From contig NZ_RYDL01000002.1 of assembly GCF_003968755.1 (NCBI RefSeq), forward strand, positions 386,769-450,768: 64,000 bases of DNA. Reading direction: 5' to 3'. Below, one piece after another: positions 34,492 to 44,199 of this stretch; the first letter of the stretch is position 1, and the number at the start of each line of letters is the position of its first letter. The notes under the pieces were generated by a model. The model did not search any database, was not told the DNA's origin, and saw nothing but the letters and a program-made list of their open reading frames with translations. The stretch comes from Flavobacterium sp. RSP15. GTDB taxonomy: Bacteria > Bacteroidota > Bacteroidia > Flavobacteriales > Flavobacteriaceae. The position numbers and the translations under genes were made by a program.

Positions 34492-36039
34492 ATGATAACA
34501 ATAGCAGATCAATTCGGAATCAAAGATGCCCTTAAGCAATTAGGGATTGAGGAGGTAAATGAAGGAACATCAACAGGAGCAGCTAATTTTGCCAATGGAA
34601 AAATCATCGAAAGTTATTCACCAGCAGATGGGACTTTAATTGGAAAAGTAAAAACGTCTTCTAAGGAAGACTATGAAAAAGCAATGCAAAAAGCTTCGGA
34701 AGCATTTTTAGAATGGCGTATGGTACCCGCTCCTAAAAGAGGAGATATCGTTCGCCAGATGGGAGATGAATTAAGAAAATTCAAAGAGCCACTTGGAAAA
34801 CTAGTTTCTTATGAGATGGGAAAAAGCCTTCAAGAAGGATATGGCGAAGTGCAGGAAATGATAGATATCTGTGATTTTGCGGTGGGATTATCACGTCAAT
34901 TGTACGGATTAACCATGCACTCTGAAAGACCTTTGCACCGGATGTATGAGCAATACCATCCAATAGGAACGGTTGGAATCATTTCAGCGTTTAACTTTCC
35001 GGTAGCAGTTTGGAGTTGGAACGCTATGATTGCTTGGGTTTGCGGTGATGTTGCCATCTGGAAGCCAAGTTCAAAAGTACCTTTATGTGGAATTGCTTGT
35101 CAAAATATCATTAAAACAGTGTTAAAAAGAAATAACGTTCCTGAAGGCGTTAGTTGTTTAGTAACAGGAAATGAATCCGGAGACTTAATCAATAATGATA
35201 AGAGAATTTCGCTGGTTTCTTTTACAGGATCAACTAGAATAGGTCGTCACGTATCAAAAACTGTGGCCGAACGTTTTGGAAATACTATCCTTGAATTAGG
35301 AGGGAACAATGCCATTATCGTTTCGGAACACGCGGATATCAGTATGGTATTAGTCGGAGCGGTTTTTGGAGCGGTAGGAACAGCAGGACAGCGTTGTACC
35401 TCAACCAGACGTTTAATCATTCACGAAAGTGTATATGACAAAACGATCAGCGTGTTGAAAAATGCGTACGGACAATTGCAAATAGGAAATCCATTGGATG
35501 AGAATAATCACGTAGGACCGCTGATCGATAAAGGTGCTGTTCAGGAATATTTGAATGCGATTGAAAGCGCTAAAAAAGAAGGTGGAAAAATTATTGTTGA
35601 AGGTGGTTTGGTTGAAGGCGAAGGATATGAAAGTGGTTGTTATGTAAGACCATGTATCATTGAAGCTGAAAACCATTTTAACATTGTGCAAACAGAAACT
35701 TTTGCTCCTATTTTATATGTAATGAAATACAGCACGATTGAAGAAGCGATTGCGTTGCAAAACGGAGTTCCACAAGGACTTTCTTCTTCTATTTTTACAA
35801 ACAGCATGAGAGAAATGGAATTGTTCCTTTCTCAATCGGGTTCTGATTGTGGAATTGCCAACGTAAATATTGGTACTTCAGGAGCTGAAATTGGTGGTGC
35901 TTTTGGGGGGGAAAAAGAAACTGGCGGCGGACGTGAATCGGGTTCTGATGCATGGAAAGCCTACATGAGAAGACAAACTAATACTATCAATTACGGAACC
36001 CAATTGCCATTGGCACAAGGAATAAAATTTGACTTGTAA
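34492..36039 (+). CDS. ALDH7-type dehydrogenase (aminoadipate-semialdehyde / piperideine-6-carboxylate)
   Basis: 515 residues closely patterned on the antiquitin (ALDH7A1) group: EGYGEVQEMIDICDFAVGLSR, catalytic Glu in LELGGNN (about 267) and catalytic Cys in GTAGQRCTSTRR (about 301), NAD-binding FTGSTRIG. Members oxidise alpha-aminoadipic semialdehyde in lysine degradation. No lysine aminotransferase or saccharopine gene is adjacent, so the pathway is inferred from family only. It ends 21 bp before a clear terminator. Confidence 0.9.
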   Translation: MITIADQFGIKDALKQLGIEEVNEGTSTGAANFANGKIIESYSPADGTLIGKVKTSSKEDYEKAMQKASEAFLEWRMVPAPKRGDIVRQMGDELRKFKEPLGKLVSYEMGKSLQEGYGEVQEMIDICDFAVGLSRQLYGLTMHSERPLHRMYEQYHPIGTVGIISAFNFPVAVWSWNAMIAWVCGDVAIWKPSSKVPLCGIACQNIIKTVLKRNNVPEGVSCLVTGNESGDLINNDKRISLVSFTGSTRIGRHVSKTVAERFGNTILELGGNNAIIVSEHADISMVLVGAVFGAVGTAGQRCTSTRRLIIHESVYDKTISVLKNAYGQLQIGNPLDENNHVGPLIDKGAVQEYLNAIESAKKEGGKIIVEGGLVEGEGYESGCYVRPCIIEAENHFNIVQTETFAPILYVMKYSTIEEAIALQNGVPQGLSSSIFTNSMREMELFLSQSGSDCGIANVNIGTSGAEIGGAFGGEKETGGGRESGSDAWKAYMRRQTNTINYGTQLPLAQGIKFDL

Positions 36040-36060
36040 CCCCAAAATAGAATTAACTAA

Positions 36061-36095
36061 AAAAGGTAATTTGAATATTTCAAATTGCCTTTTTT
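36061..36095 (+). terminator. Terminator of the aldehyde dehydrogenase gene
   Basis: 12-bp stem AGGTAATTTGAA / TTCAAATTGCCT (one G-U pair) with loop TAT, followed by TTTTT. The remaining sequence to 36331 shows no feature. Confidence 0.88.
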
Positions 36096-36331
36096 AGTAT
36101 TACAAATTCCTTGCAAACTTATTAAAAAACCTGCAATAATCTTTGTGATGTAATCTAACCTGTCAACACATCGGAAAAAACAAAACCTTTTCTAAAGCAA
36201 TAATAAAATCCAAAGTGCCCAGAAAAATATATTTGACTTAGACGATCTTTTTTTATTTTTTATAGTTCGTACAAGTGTTAATGTGGCAGTAATAGATCAC
36301 TTTTAAACACAGGTTTAAAAAAATAGGATAT

Positions 36332-37072
36332 CTAATTTCTTCCTTTTTCGTCAAAATACAATTGGTTCAAAGGTTCACTTTGCCAAAACTCCTTGGTGTC
36401 AACATCCATAATAGTCAATGGTCCTTTGAAGGCTGCTCCGGTATCCACATTCCAAACATTTGCCTTTTGAACGGGAGTCGTTTCACCTATTCGGGTGACA
36501 GGCGTGTGACCAATATAGATTTCATTATATAAAGTAAAGCGTTTTGGGTAAAACGCATGGTCGGTTTTCATTGTCGTGTCTAATGCCAAGGCCGTTTCCC
36601 ATAAGGTTCTGTCCCAATAGAAAAGCCCGGGAAAATATTCAAAGTCAACACCATTCATATTCGTAAAACCGGCATGGACAAAAAGCCGTTGTTGCTCGTC
36701 CAGATGAAAATTTTCTAATGATTTCAGGAATTCAATGTGTTTTTTCTTGGTTTCTAAGCCAACCGTTTCGTAGGCTAAAACAGTTGCTTCTCCACCATGT
36801 TTGTGCCAAAGCAGATTGTCTTTGCTTTCGCCGAGCCATTCCAGCAATAAATCATCATGGTTCCCACGTATGCAGATGCAGTTTTGTTTGGTTTTCAGAG
36901 CAATGATAAAATCTAGTACTTGAGGAGATTGACTCCAGCCATCGACGTAATCTCCCAGAAAAATCAGGGTGTCGTTTTTAGTAACGTTGGCTCTTTCCAT
37001 AATTTGGTGCAATGCTCGCAAACCACCGTGGATATCGCCTATAACAAGTGTTCTCATGTACGGGTTGTTCAT
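36332..37072 (-). CDS. Calcineurin-like metallophosphoesterase (PrpA/Ap4A-ase type)
   Basis: About 246 residues with GDIHGG, GDYVDGW and GNHDD dimetal motifs near residues 12, 43 and 70, and the distal HAGF and GHTPV histidines. This order is that of bacterial PPP-type protein phosphatases and symmetrical Ap4A hydrolases; substrate unknown. The start may instead be the ATG at 37057 (MRTLVIGD), which fits family starts better. It is a single gene with a 259-bp featureless gap upstream. Confidence 0.88.
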   Translation of the reverse strand: MNNPYMRTLVIGDIHGGLRALHQIMERANVTKNDTLIFLGDYVDGWSQSPQVLDFIIALKTKQNCICIRGNHDDLLLEWLGESKDNLLWHKHGGEATVLAYETVGLETKKKHIEFLKSLENFHLDEQQRLFVHAGFTNMNGVDFEYFPGLFYWDRTLWETALALDTTMKTDHAFYPKRFTLYNEIYIGHTPVTRIGETTPVQKANVWNVDTGAAFKGPLTIMDVDTKEFWQSEPLNQLYFDEKGRN

Positions 37073-37331
37073 TTATTAGTCTAAAAACAGCAAGAAATAC
37101 GAGCTGTCTTTCAAGGTATAAAATTAAGTAAAAGAGTGGTGAAGTACTACTTTTTAACTTATTTTTTTAACTAAAGTTAAAGGAGCTCTTTTTTAAAAAT
37201 TCTGATTTTTATTGCAAATAACAGGGCTAAATTCCTCAAATCTCATTTTAAAGTAAAACTTAAAATATCACTACTTTAGGGGCTTATTTTACTTTTCAGG
37301 ACATTTTAAAAATAAATAAATCAACAAAAAA

Positions 37332-38471
37332 TTACTGCACATCATATTTCATCTTTCTCAAAATTCGCAACGCTTCCTTGAACGATAAATACACGTGGTT
37401 GAAAGGTTTCAACAGTACTTTGGCATCTATTAGCTTTTGTTTGGCTTCTTCAAAACCGTTGAGGTAGCAAATCATGAATGTTGAGGGTAAATTCTCTAAA
37501 TCTTTTTCTTCTCGTTTGCCTAACGAAAGTCCTTTTTGGAGTTTGTTCAGCAAAGCAATATTGGCATTATAAATATGGAACAGCATTTTCTTGTTGAATT
37601 CCGGTGGTTGAAAAAGCATCTCTCTCTCAATTTTATAATAACCATTGTCATGAAAATGAATCGTTTGTTTTTCTAAAGGATAATAACTCGTTTTATCATT
37701 CAGACCCAAAGGAACATATTCAATAATGGTAAAAGTATCTTCGTCAAAAGTAATTTCGACCACATCCTGAGCCGAATAGAACAGCTTGATTTGTTCGTTG
37801 ATCAATTCAATATCCACGCGGGATAAATACGTTTTATCACGGGATTTTTTTGCAATTCCTGCCCAGCAAATCACAAATAACTCCTTGAATACTTTATACT
37901 TTGGTGACATGTCTTTGTGGCGTAAATTCATAAAATCAATCACGCCATCAAGTGTGTATTCAATGCTGTTTCGGGAGTTGTTTTCAATGCCAATTACGGT
38001 TTCCGTATTCTGATAATTCTTTTCAATTTCGCCTTCAACCGGCGTCGTGTTGCTGCCTCTTCGGATAAAAATACTGTTGGCAGGAATCGTGTGAATTCCT
38101 TTTTTGAAATAGGAGGTGTTGCTTTTTGGCTTGATTGTTACCAGTCCGATAACCTTGTCCTTTGGTAGATTTGGAAAAGGTATATTTTCATATTGAATTT
38201 TGGGTGGATTCTCCAGATAGGCATTCACTAAATTCTGAATCCGACTGTCATCAAAAAAATCATCCCCCACAATAGTATTGTCTTGGTCTTCAACCCCCAC
38301 TACAATATAGGAGTTATTCATAGGGTTTGAATTGGACAGCGCGCAAATGTGTTTGAGAAACTTGGCTTTTCCTTCCCGTGTATGCAAATTTAACTGGCGC
38401 TTTTTGTCATAAAAACTACTTTCATCATTGTGAGCAAGCAGGTTTTTAATAAGAATGCGTTTGTTGATCAT
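37332..38471 (-). CDS. AlbA_2 / Schlafen-like putative DNA-binding protein
   Basis: 379 residues. The first 160 form an AlbA_2 (divergent AAA-4) domain: NDESSFYDKKRQLNLHTREGKAKFLKHICALSN, YIVVGVEDQDNTIVG and SIFIRRGSNT. This fold is found in regulators and Schlafen-type proteins. The C-terminal 200 residues are unassigned. Homologues are commonly chromosomal and single in Flavobacteria. No toxin partner or defence gene is nearby, so I keep function open. Confidence 0.75.
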   Translation of the reverse strand: MINKRILIKNLLAHNDESSFYDKKRQLNLHTREGKAKFLKHICALSNSNPMNNSYIVVGVEDQDNTIVGDDFFDDSRIQNLVNAYLENPPKIQYENIPFPNLPKDKVIGLVTIKPKSNTSYFKKGIHTIPANSIFIRRGSNTTPVEGEIEKNYQNTETVIGIENNSRNSIEYTLDGVIDFMNLRHKDMSPKYKVFKELFVICWAGIAKKSRDKTYLSRVDIELINEQIKLFYSAQDVVEITFDEDTFTIIEYVPLGLNDKTSYYPLEKQTIHFHDNGYYKIEREMLFQPPEFNKKMLFHIYNANIALLNKLQKGLSLGKREEKDLENLPSTFMICYLNGFEEAKQKLIDAKVLLKPFNHVYLSFKEALRILRKMKYDVQ

Positions 38472-38569
38472 TGGTACTGTTTATTATGTATTTTTATTTT
38501 TCAGTGTTGTTAAAGACATATTTGTTGATCCTATTTTGATCCTTTTCTATCAGAATATTTTAATAAACT

Positions 38570-38621
38570 ACCGCTAATTCGCAGATTTTAAAATTAATTA
38601 GAAAATCTGCGAATTAGCGGT
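38570..38621. repeat. Long perfect palindrome (20-bp arms)
   Basis: Arms 38570-38589 (ACCGCTAATTCGCAGATTTT) and 38602-38621 are exact inverse complements, with a 12-nt AT loop. Related palindromes lie at 61378-61429 and, as a half, at 31829. It sits between the AlbA_2 and SDR genes and could act as a terminator for neither obviously, lacking a T-run. Confidence 0.75.
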
Positions 38622-38717
38622 TGCATTTTTAACTGTTGCATTTTTTGTTTATTCCCTTTTATAAATATAATGATAACTCGATATATTGTAGTTTTTTATA
38701 CTAAATAATGGAGATAA

Positions 38718-39470
38718 TCAATTCCTTTTTAAAATAGTGGCAGCGGCGTGTGCGGTTGGCAACACCATCAAATCGGCAATATTTACATGGTACGGTCTGG
38801 AAACTACAAAGTGAATAATGTCAGCAATGTCTTCAGGATGTAATGGCTCAAAACCTTTGTATACATTGGCGGCTCTGTCTGTATCGCCTTTGAAACGCAC
38901 TTCACTGAATTCTGTTTCCACGGCACCGGGATGAATGGCTCCCACCCGGATTCCATAAGGATTCAAGTCCATTCGCATAGCTTGGTTTAAGGCATCAACA
39001 GCATGTTTGGAAGCACAATAGACGTTTGCGTTAGGGTATACTTCTTTTCCGGCTATGGACCCAATGTTGATAATATGACCTGATTTTCGTTCGATCATTT
39101 GTGGGATTATGGCTTTTGAGACATACAAAAGTCCTTTTACATTGATGTCAATCATGGCATCCCAGTCGTCTAAATCTCCTTTTTGAATGGGGTCTAAACC
39201 ATGTGCATTTCCGGCATTATTAATCAAAACATCAATTGTAGCAAAGACTTCCGGAATAGAATTGATGCTTTCGAAAACCGCTTTTTTATCTCGAACGTCA
39301 AAAGACAACGTATGCACTTTGGTAAATGCTGAAAGCTCCTTTTTGAGTTCAGTCAATCGGTCCTCACGGCGTCCGCAAAGAATAATCTGATAGTTATTTT
39401 TAGCTAATATTTGTGCTGTTGCTTTACCAATTCCGCTGGTGGCTCCGGTCACTAAGGCTGTTTTAGTCAT
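38718..39470 (-). CDS. Short-chain dehydrogenase/reductase (YdfG-like)
   Basis: 250 residues, classical SDR: TGATSGIG (8-15), NNAG (about 87-90), catalytic Ser in NIGSIAG, YCASK (Tyr/Lys, about 152-156) and the PGAVETEF loop. YdfG-type enzymes use NADP(H) on 3-hydroxy acids such as serine or 3-hydroxypropionate; substrate here is unproven. It lies 49 bp after the aldo-keto reductase gene, probably in the same operon. Confidence 0.92.
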   Translation of the reverse strand: MTKTALVTGATSGIGKATAQILAKNNYQIILCGRREDRLTELKKELSAFTKVHTLSFDVRDKKAVFESINSIPEVFATIDVLINNAGNAHGLDPIQKGDLDDWDAMIDINVKGLLYVSKAIIPQMIERKSGHIINIGSIAGKEVYPNANVYCASKHAVDALNQAMRMDLNPYGIRVGAIHPGAVETEFSEVRFKGDTDRAANVYKGFEPLHPEDIADIIHFVVSRPYHVNIADLMVLPTAHAAATILKRN

Positions 39471-39519
39471 GAAATTTTTTTCTTTTTTGATTCTAAAGTT
39501 GTTGAGTTGAATAGGGATT

Positions 39520-40392
39520 CTAGGCTACATTTGTTCCCATACTTGCTGCCCAAATGGCAAACCAATCTTCTTTGTCTAATTCTAACTCGACGGCTTTCAT
39601 CAAGGATTGGATTCGGGCTACATTTACCGTTCCGGCAATAGGAATTACTTGAGCAGGGTGTTTTAAAATCCAGGACAGCAAAATCGAGTCGGAGCCCAAA
39701 TGGTATTTTGAAACTAAGGTCGCCAATAATTTTTTTAAGCGATGGGTTTGCGGAATATCTTTTCTGAAAACAGATCCAAGTGGATTCCAAGACATAGGCC
39801 GAATGTTATTGGCCTGCATATAATCAAAACTTCCATCCACCATCGGTTCGAAATTAGTGGCCGAAAATTGGACTTGATTGTATAAGACTTCTGTTTTTTG
39901 ACCAATTAATTCGGTTTGTGTAGAAGTGAAATTAGAAACTCCAAAATCGATGATCTTCCCTTCTGATTTTAGCTTCAAAACGGCTTCGGCAATTTCATCC
40001 GGCTGCATCAAAGGACTGGGTCTGTGTAGTAAAAGCACGTCTAAATAATCGGTATGCAGGTTTTTTAAGGAGTTTTCAACGGACCAGATAATGTACTCTT
40101 TTGAATATTCATAATGTTTGATCGTATTGTTCCGGTTTTCGGTCACCATTTGGATTCCGCATTTGGATATCAATTGCATTTTTTCCCGGTCAATACTGCT
40201 GGCTGCAAATGCTTTTCCAAAATCAGACTCGGTGGTGTAATCCCCGTAGATATCAGCATGGTCAAAAGTTGTGATTTTATTTTCTAAACACACATTAATC
40301 ATGTTTTCCATTTCTTTGGTATTGAGATTTTTATCCCAAATCCCCCAGTTCATGACGCCTGCTACAATGGGTGATAATTTAGTTTTATTCAT
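39520..40392 (-). CDS. Aldo/keto reductase (YdhF-like)
   Basis: 290 residues with the AKR tetrad: Asp/Tyr in TFDHADIYGDY (about 38-48), Lys in LISKCGIQ and His in LLLHRPSPL. The NADPH-binding part is in IPIAGTVNVARIQSL near the C-terminus. The closest pattern is E. coli YdhF. Operon with the following SDR gene is likely; physiological substrates are unknown. Confidence 0.9.
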   Translation of the reverse strand: MNKTKLSPIVAGVMNWGIWDKNLNTKEMENMINVCLENKITTFDHADIYGDYTTESDFGKAFAASSIDREKMQLISKCGIQMVTENRNNTIKHYEYSKEYIIWSVENSLKNLHTDYLDVLLLHRPSPLMQPDEIAEAVLKLKSEGKIIDFGVSNFTSTQTELIGQKTEVLYNQVQFSATNFEPMVDGSFDYMQANNIRPMSWNPLGSVFRKDIPQTHRLKKLLATLVSKYHLGSDSILLSWILKHPAQVIPIAGTVNVARIQSLMKAVELELDKEDWFAIWAASMGTNVA

Positions 40393-40604
40393 GTTTTTTA
40401 TTTTTTATTAAAATGCGTAAATCTTCAAATTCGAAATATATTTTTCAAAGTTCTTAAAAATATAAAAATTGTATCATAATTCGGCCTTAAAATTAAGTCT
40501 TTTGTCGAAGTTTTAACCATTTTTTAACATCTTACTTCTAAAAAAAAATTCAATTTGCACCTTCAAAACGACGGCATTAAATTCAAGGTTTTAAAAATAA
40601 TAAA

Positions 40605-41609
40605 ATGGAAGAAAATACAGCGGCTTTAGACATCAGAGCAATCAATGAAAAAATTGAAAGAGAGAGTGCTTTTATAGACCTTCTCACAATGGAAATGAAC
40701 AAGGTTATTGTAGGTCAAAAGCACATGGTGGAGCGTTTGTTGATTGGACTTTTGGGTCAGGGTCATATTTTATTAGAAGGAGTTCCCGGATTAGCAAAAA
40801 CATTAGCGATCAATACGCTTTCACAAGCGGTACATGGCTCTTTCAGCAGAATACAATTTACGCCGGATTTATTGCCTGCGGATGTTGTGGGAACAATGAT
40901 TTACAATATTAAGCAAAATGAGTTTTCGATAAAAAAAGGACCAATTTTTGCTAATTTCGTCCTTGCGGATGAGATAAATCGTGCACCTGCCAAAGTACAA
41001 TCCGCCTTACTGGAAGCCATGCAGGAAAAGCAAGTAACTATTGGAGACACTACTTTCAAACTAGACCGTCCATTCTTGGTTTTGGCTACTCAAAATCCTA
41101 TTGAACAAGAAGGAACGTACCAATTGCCTGAAGCTCAGGTGGATCGTTTTATGTTGAAAACGGTTATTGATTACCCAAAAATGGAAGACGAACGTTTGAT
41201 TGTTCGCCAGAACCTGAAAGGGAGTTATGAAAAAGTTAATCCAGTAGTTTCAGTAGAGCAAATCTTGCGCGCACAGGAAGCCGTTCGGGAAGTATACATG
41301 GATGAAAAAATAGAGAAATACATTCTGGATATCGTTTTTGCCACACGGTACCCGGAGAAATACAAATTGGCTGATTTGAAACCGTTAATCAGTTTTGGAG
41401 CATCTCCTCGAGGAAGCATCAATTTAGCAAATGCTGCAAAATGTTACGCTTTTATCAAACGTCGCGGTTATGTAATTCCAGAAGATGTTCGGGCGGTAGT
41501 GCATGATGTATTGCGTCACAGAATTGGTGTTACCTACGAAGCAGAAGCCGAAAACATTACTTCGGTTGATATTATTAACAAAATTGTAAACGAAATAGAA
41601 GTACCATAA
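40605..41609 (+). CDS. moxR: MoxR-family AAA+ ATPase (Bat operon)
   Basis: 334 residues. Walker A GVPGLAKT (about 59-66), Walker B LADEINRAP (about 123-131), sensor ATQNPIEQEGTYQLPEAQVDRF (sensor 1 and arginine region) and an AAA lid. MoxR ATPases act as chaperones that insert metals or assemble VWA-domain partners. It is the first gene of an eight-gene plus-strand operon with DUF58 and BatA-E, the classic companions. Confidence 0.95.
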   Translation: MEENTAALDIRAINEKIERESAFIDLLTMEMNKVIVGQKHMVERLLIGLLGQGHILLEGVPGLAKTLAINTLSQAVHGSFSRIQFTPDLLPADVVGTMIYNIKQNEFSIKKGPIFANFVLADEINRAPAKVQSALLEAMQEKQVTIGDTTFKLDRPFLVLATQNPIEQEGTYQLPEAQVDRFMLKTVIDYPKMEDERLIVRQNLKGSYEKVNPVVSVEQILRAQEAVREVYMDEKIEKYILDIVFATRYPEKYKLADLKPLISFGASPRGSINLANAAKCYAFIKRRGYVIPEDVRAVVHDVLRHRIGVTYEAEAENITSVDIINKIVNEIEVP

Positions 41610-41689
41610 AAGTGAATAGTAAAAAGTGAATAGTAATTAGCCTTTTTTGGTTGCTACTCACCACTCACTTCTCACTAATTACCAAAGAA

Positions 41690-42553
41690 ATGGATACAAA
41701 AGACCTCTTAAAAAAAGTACGCAAAATAGAAATCAAAACCCGAAGATTGAGCGATCACATCTTTTCAGGGGAATACCACACATCTTTTAAAGGGCGCGGA
41801 ATGACGTTCAGCGAGGTGCGTCAATACCAGTTTGGAGATGATATTCGTGCTATTGATTGGAATGTTACGGCGCGATACAATGAAGCGCACGTAAAAGTGT
41901 TTGAGGAAGAACGGGAATTGACCATGATGTTGATGGTGGATATATCAGGATCAGAAAGTTTTGGTTCGAAAAATCAATTCAAGAAAGATATTGTTACGGA
42001 GATTGCGGCAACAATGGCTTTTTCAGCCACACAAAACAATGATAAAATAGGTTTAATTTTGTTTTCTGACGCAATCGAATTGTATATTCCCCCAAAAAAG
42101 GGAAGGTCGCATGTATTGCGCATCATCAGGGAATTGATCGAATTTCAGCCCAAAAGCCGTAAAACAGATCTTGCCCAAGCCTTAAAATTTTTATCGGGAA
42201 CCCAGAAAAAGAAAGCTATTGTGTTTGTAATTTCTGATTTCATGTCGGAAGAGTATGAACATACATTAAAAATAGCCTCTAAAAAACACGATATAACTGG
42301 GATTCGAGTGTACGACATTCGGGAAGAAAAAATGCCAAATTTAGGGATGGTTTCTATGCTTGATGCCGAAACCGGAGCAATTGAATTGATAAATACCAGC
42401 TCGAAAGCAGTGCGAATGAATTATGAAAAACAGTACCATAATAAAGTAACCTATTTTAAAGAAACATTCAGTAAATCAGGTTCAGGTGTGGTAAACACAA
42501 GAGTTGATGAAAGTTATGTGACTAAATTGCTGAGTTATTTTAAATCGAGATAA
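41690..42553 (+). CDS. DUF58 / VWA-like protein of the Bat operon
   Basis: 287 residues from the ATG at 41690 (MDTKDLLKKVRKIEIKTRRL); a longer reading from 41651 has an unusual N-terminus and is less likely. The DUF58 core is KGRGMTFSEVRQYQFGDDIRAIDWNVTAR, followed by a VWA fold with MIDAS start VDISGSES. It is the standard partner of MoxR. The short gap before it holds tandem GTGAATAGTAAAA-type repeats (41610-41640). Confidence 0.92.
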   Translation: MDTKDLLKKVRKIEIKTRRLSDHIFSGEYHTSFKGRGMTFSEVRQYQFGDDIRAIDWNVTARYNEAHVKVFEEERELTMMLMVDISGSESFGSKNQFKKDIVTEIAATMAFSATQNNDKIGLILFSDAIELYIPPKKGRSHVLRIIRELIEFQPKSRKTDLAQALKFLSGTQKKKAIVFVISDFMSEEYEHTLKIASKKHDITGIRVYDIREEKMPNLGMVSMLDAETGAIELINTSSKAVRMNYEKQYHNKVTYFKETFSKSGSGVVNTRVDESYVTKLLSYFKSR

Positions 42554-42570
42554 GGGTTCAATAATAAAAG

Positions 42571-44199
42571 ATGAAAAAACAATTATACCTACTATTGCTG
42601 CTTTCTACGGCTGTTTTTGCACAACAAAAGCAAGTAGTCACAAGTATTGATACAATTAAAAATAAAATTGGTGCCGAATTTAAATTATCTATAAAAACTA
42701 CTGTTGATACTTCGTCTAAGGTCATTTTTCCAAACTTAAAAAACCTTGGCGCTTTAGAGGTGATTCAGTCGTATCCTATTGATACGGTCAAAATGGATGG
42801 CCGTTATGAATTAATCAAGAAATACGGGTTGACCCAATTTGATTCTGGCAGATATGTGGTTCCAAGTATTAAGATTTTTATCAACAGCAAACCGTTTTTT
42901 ACGGATTCGCTTTTGGTTGAGGTAGCGAACGTTCAAGTGGATACTTTGAAACAAAAAATGTACGACATCAAGGACATTGCTCCTGCGGATAATTCAATTG
43001 GAGATTGGTGGAAATACCTGCTGATTGTTGCTTTGATTGGTGGTATAGGAGCTTGTATTTATTGGTTTATTAAAAAACGACAAGAGAAAAAACTACACAA
43101 AGAAATTTATAAAACGCCTATAGAAAGAGCGACTAGTTTGCTAGATTCTTTGGAGAAAAAAGAACTTTGGCAAAAAGGAGAAGTCAAAGCCTATTACAGC
43201 GAATTGACTGATATTGCCCGAAATTATATTGAAGAAGCCATAGAAATTCCAGCCATGGAAAGTACTACATCAGAGCTGATTCTTGGACTTAGAGCGGCTT
43301 CTGTCAAAAAGAAAATGACGCTTTCGAAGGAAATTATCGAAAATCTGGAGCGTGTTTTGAAACAAGCCGATTTAGTGAAATTTGCCAAATCGAAACCATT
43401 GGATTTTGAAATAACCGAAGACCGAAATAAAATTCAAAAAGCAATTTTAACCCTGGACAGCTCCATTCCGCTGGAAGTTCCAGAAGCAGAAGAGACACTG
43501 TTGAATGAAGCACAAAGACAAAAACAAATTCAAATTCAGTTGCGCAAACAAAGAAATAAACGGATTCTTACGGCCAGCGCTATTGTACTATTTTTATTGG
43601 CAGCGACCACCACTTTTTTTATTGTTACCAAAGGGTTTAGTTATGTGAAAGACAATATCATTGGTCATCCTACAAAAGAATTGTTAGAAGGCGAATGGGT
43701 AAAAAGTGAATATGGAAATCCAGGAATTATCATAGAAACACCAAAAGTACTCAAGAGAATAGATCTGACTAAAACGCTTCCTAAAAATGGAATGGCATTG
43801 ATTAAAGAGATGCAATCGTTTGTGTATGGTAGTGTTTTAGATCGTTTTTATGTGATGGTTTCTACGTTAAAATTCAAAGCAGAAACGCAAATTGATTTGG
43901 CTAAATCGATGGACGGGATATTGCAATCATTAGAATCCCAAGGAGCTCAAAATATGATTGTTAAACAAGAAGAATTTGAAACCAAAGAAGGGGTCAAAGG
44001 GATTAAAGCCTACGGCACTTTTTCCCAAGTTGATGGCGGTGATACGACAGGTGTAAAAATGTACTATGAAGCAGTACTGTTCAGTCAGGAAGGTGGATTA
44101 CAACAAATTTTACTTTTTCATGAAGAAGGAGATACCTATGGCAATGAAATATCAGAACGAGTTTTGAACTCGGTCGAATTAAAACAAGCAAGTAAATAA
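42571..44199 (+). CDS. Membrane protein of the Bat operon, unassigned
   Basis: 542 residues: signal peptide, an extracytoplasmic domain (about 20-130), a membrane segment (about 146-166, YLLIVALIGGIGACIYWF), a cytoplasmic helical domain (about 180-330, ARNYIEEAIEIPAMESTTSELI, resembling DUF4381-like partners), a second membrane segment (about 332-352) and a C-terminal domain (about 360-542). The family is found in Bacteroidota moxR-bat operons between DUF58 and batA. The stop overlaps the batA ATG by one base, supporting coupled expression. Function is not established. Confidence 0.75.
   Translation: MKKQLYLLLLLSTAVFAQQKQVVTSIDTIKNKIGAEFKLSIKTTVDTSSKVIFPNLKNLGALEVIQSYPIDTVKMDGRYELIKKYGLTQFDSGRYVVPSIKIFINSKPFFTDSLLVEVANVQVDTLKQKMYDIKDIAPADNSIGDWWKYLLIVALIGGIGACIYWFIKKRQEKKLHKEIYKTPIERATSLLDSLEKKELWQKGEVKAYYSELTDIARNYIEEAIEIPAMESTTSELILGLRAASVKKKMTLSKEIIENLERVLKQADLVKFAKSKPLDFEITEDRNKIQKAILTLDSSIPLEVPEAEETLLNEAQRQKQIQIQLRKQRNKRILTASAIVLFLLAATTTFFIVTKGFSYVKDNIIGHPTKELLEGEWVKSEYGNPGIIIETPKVLKRIDLTKTLPKNGMALIKEMQSFVYGSVLDRFYVMVSTLKFKAETQIDLAKSMDGILQSLESQGAQNMIVKQEEFETKEGVKGIKAYGTFSQVDGGDTTGVKMYYEAVLFSQEGGLQQILLFHEEGDTYGNEISERVLNSVELKQASK

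Noticed and set aside
37332..38471. AlbA_2 / Schlafen-like protein as a phage defence gene
   Set aside because: It stands alone among housekeeping genes with no partner nuclease, toxin or mobile element, so a defence role is not supported.
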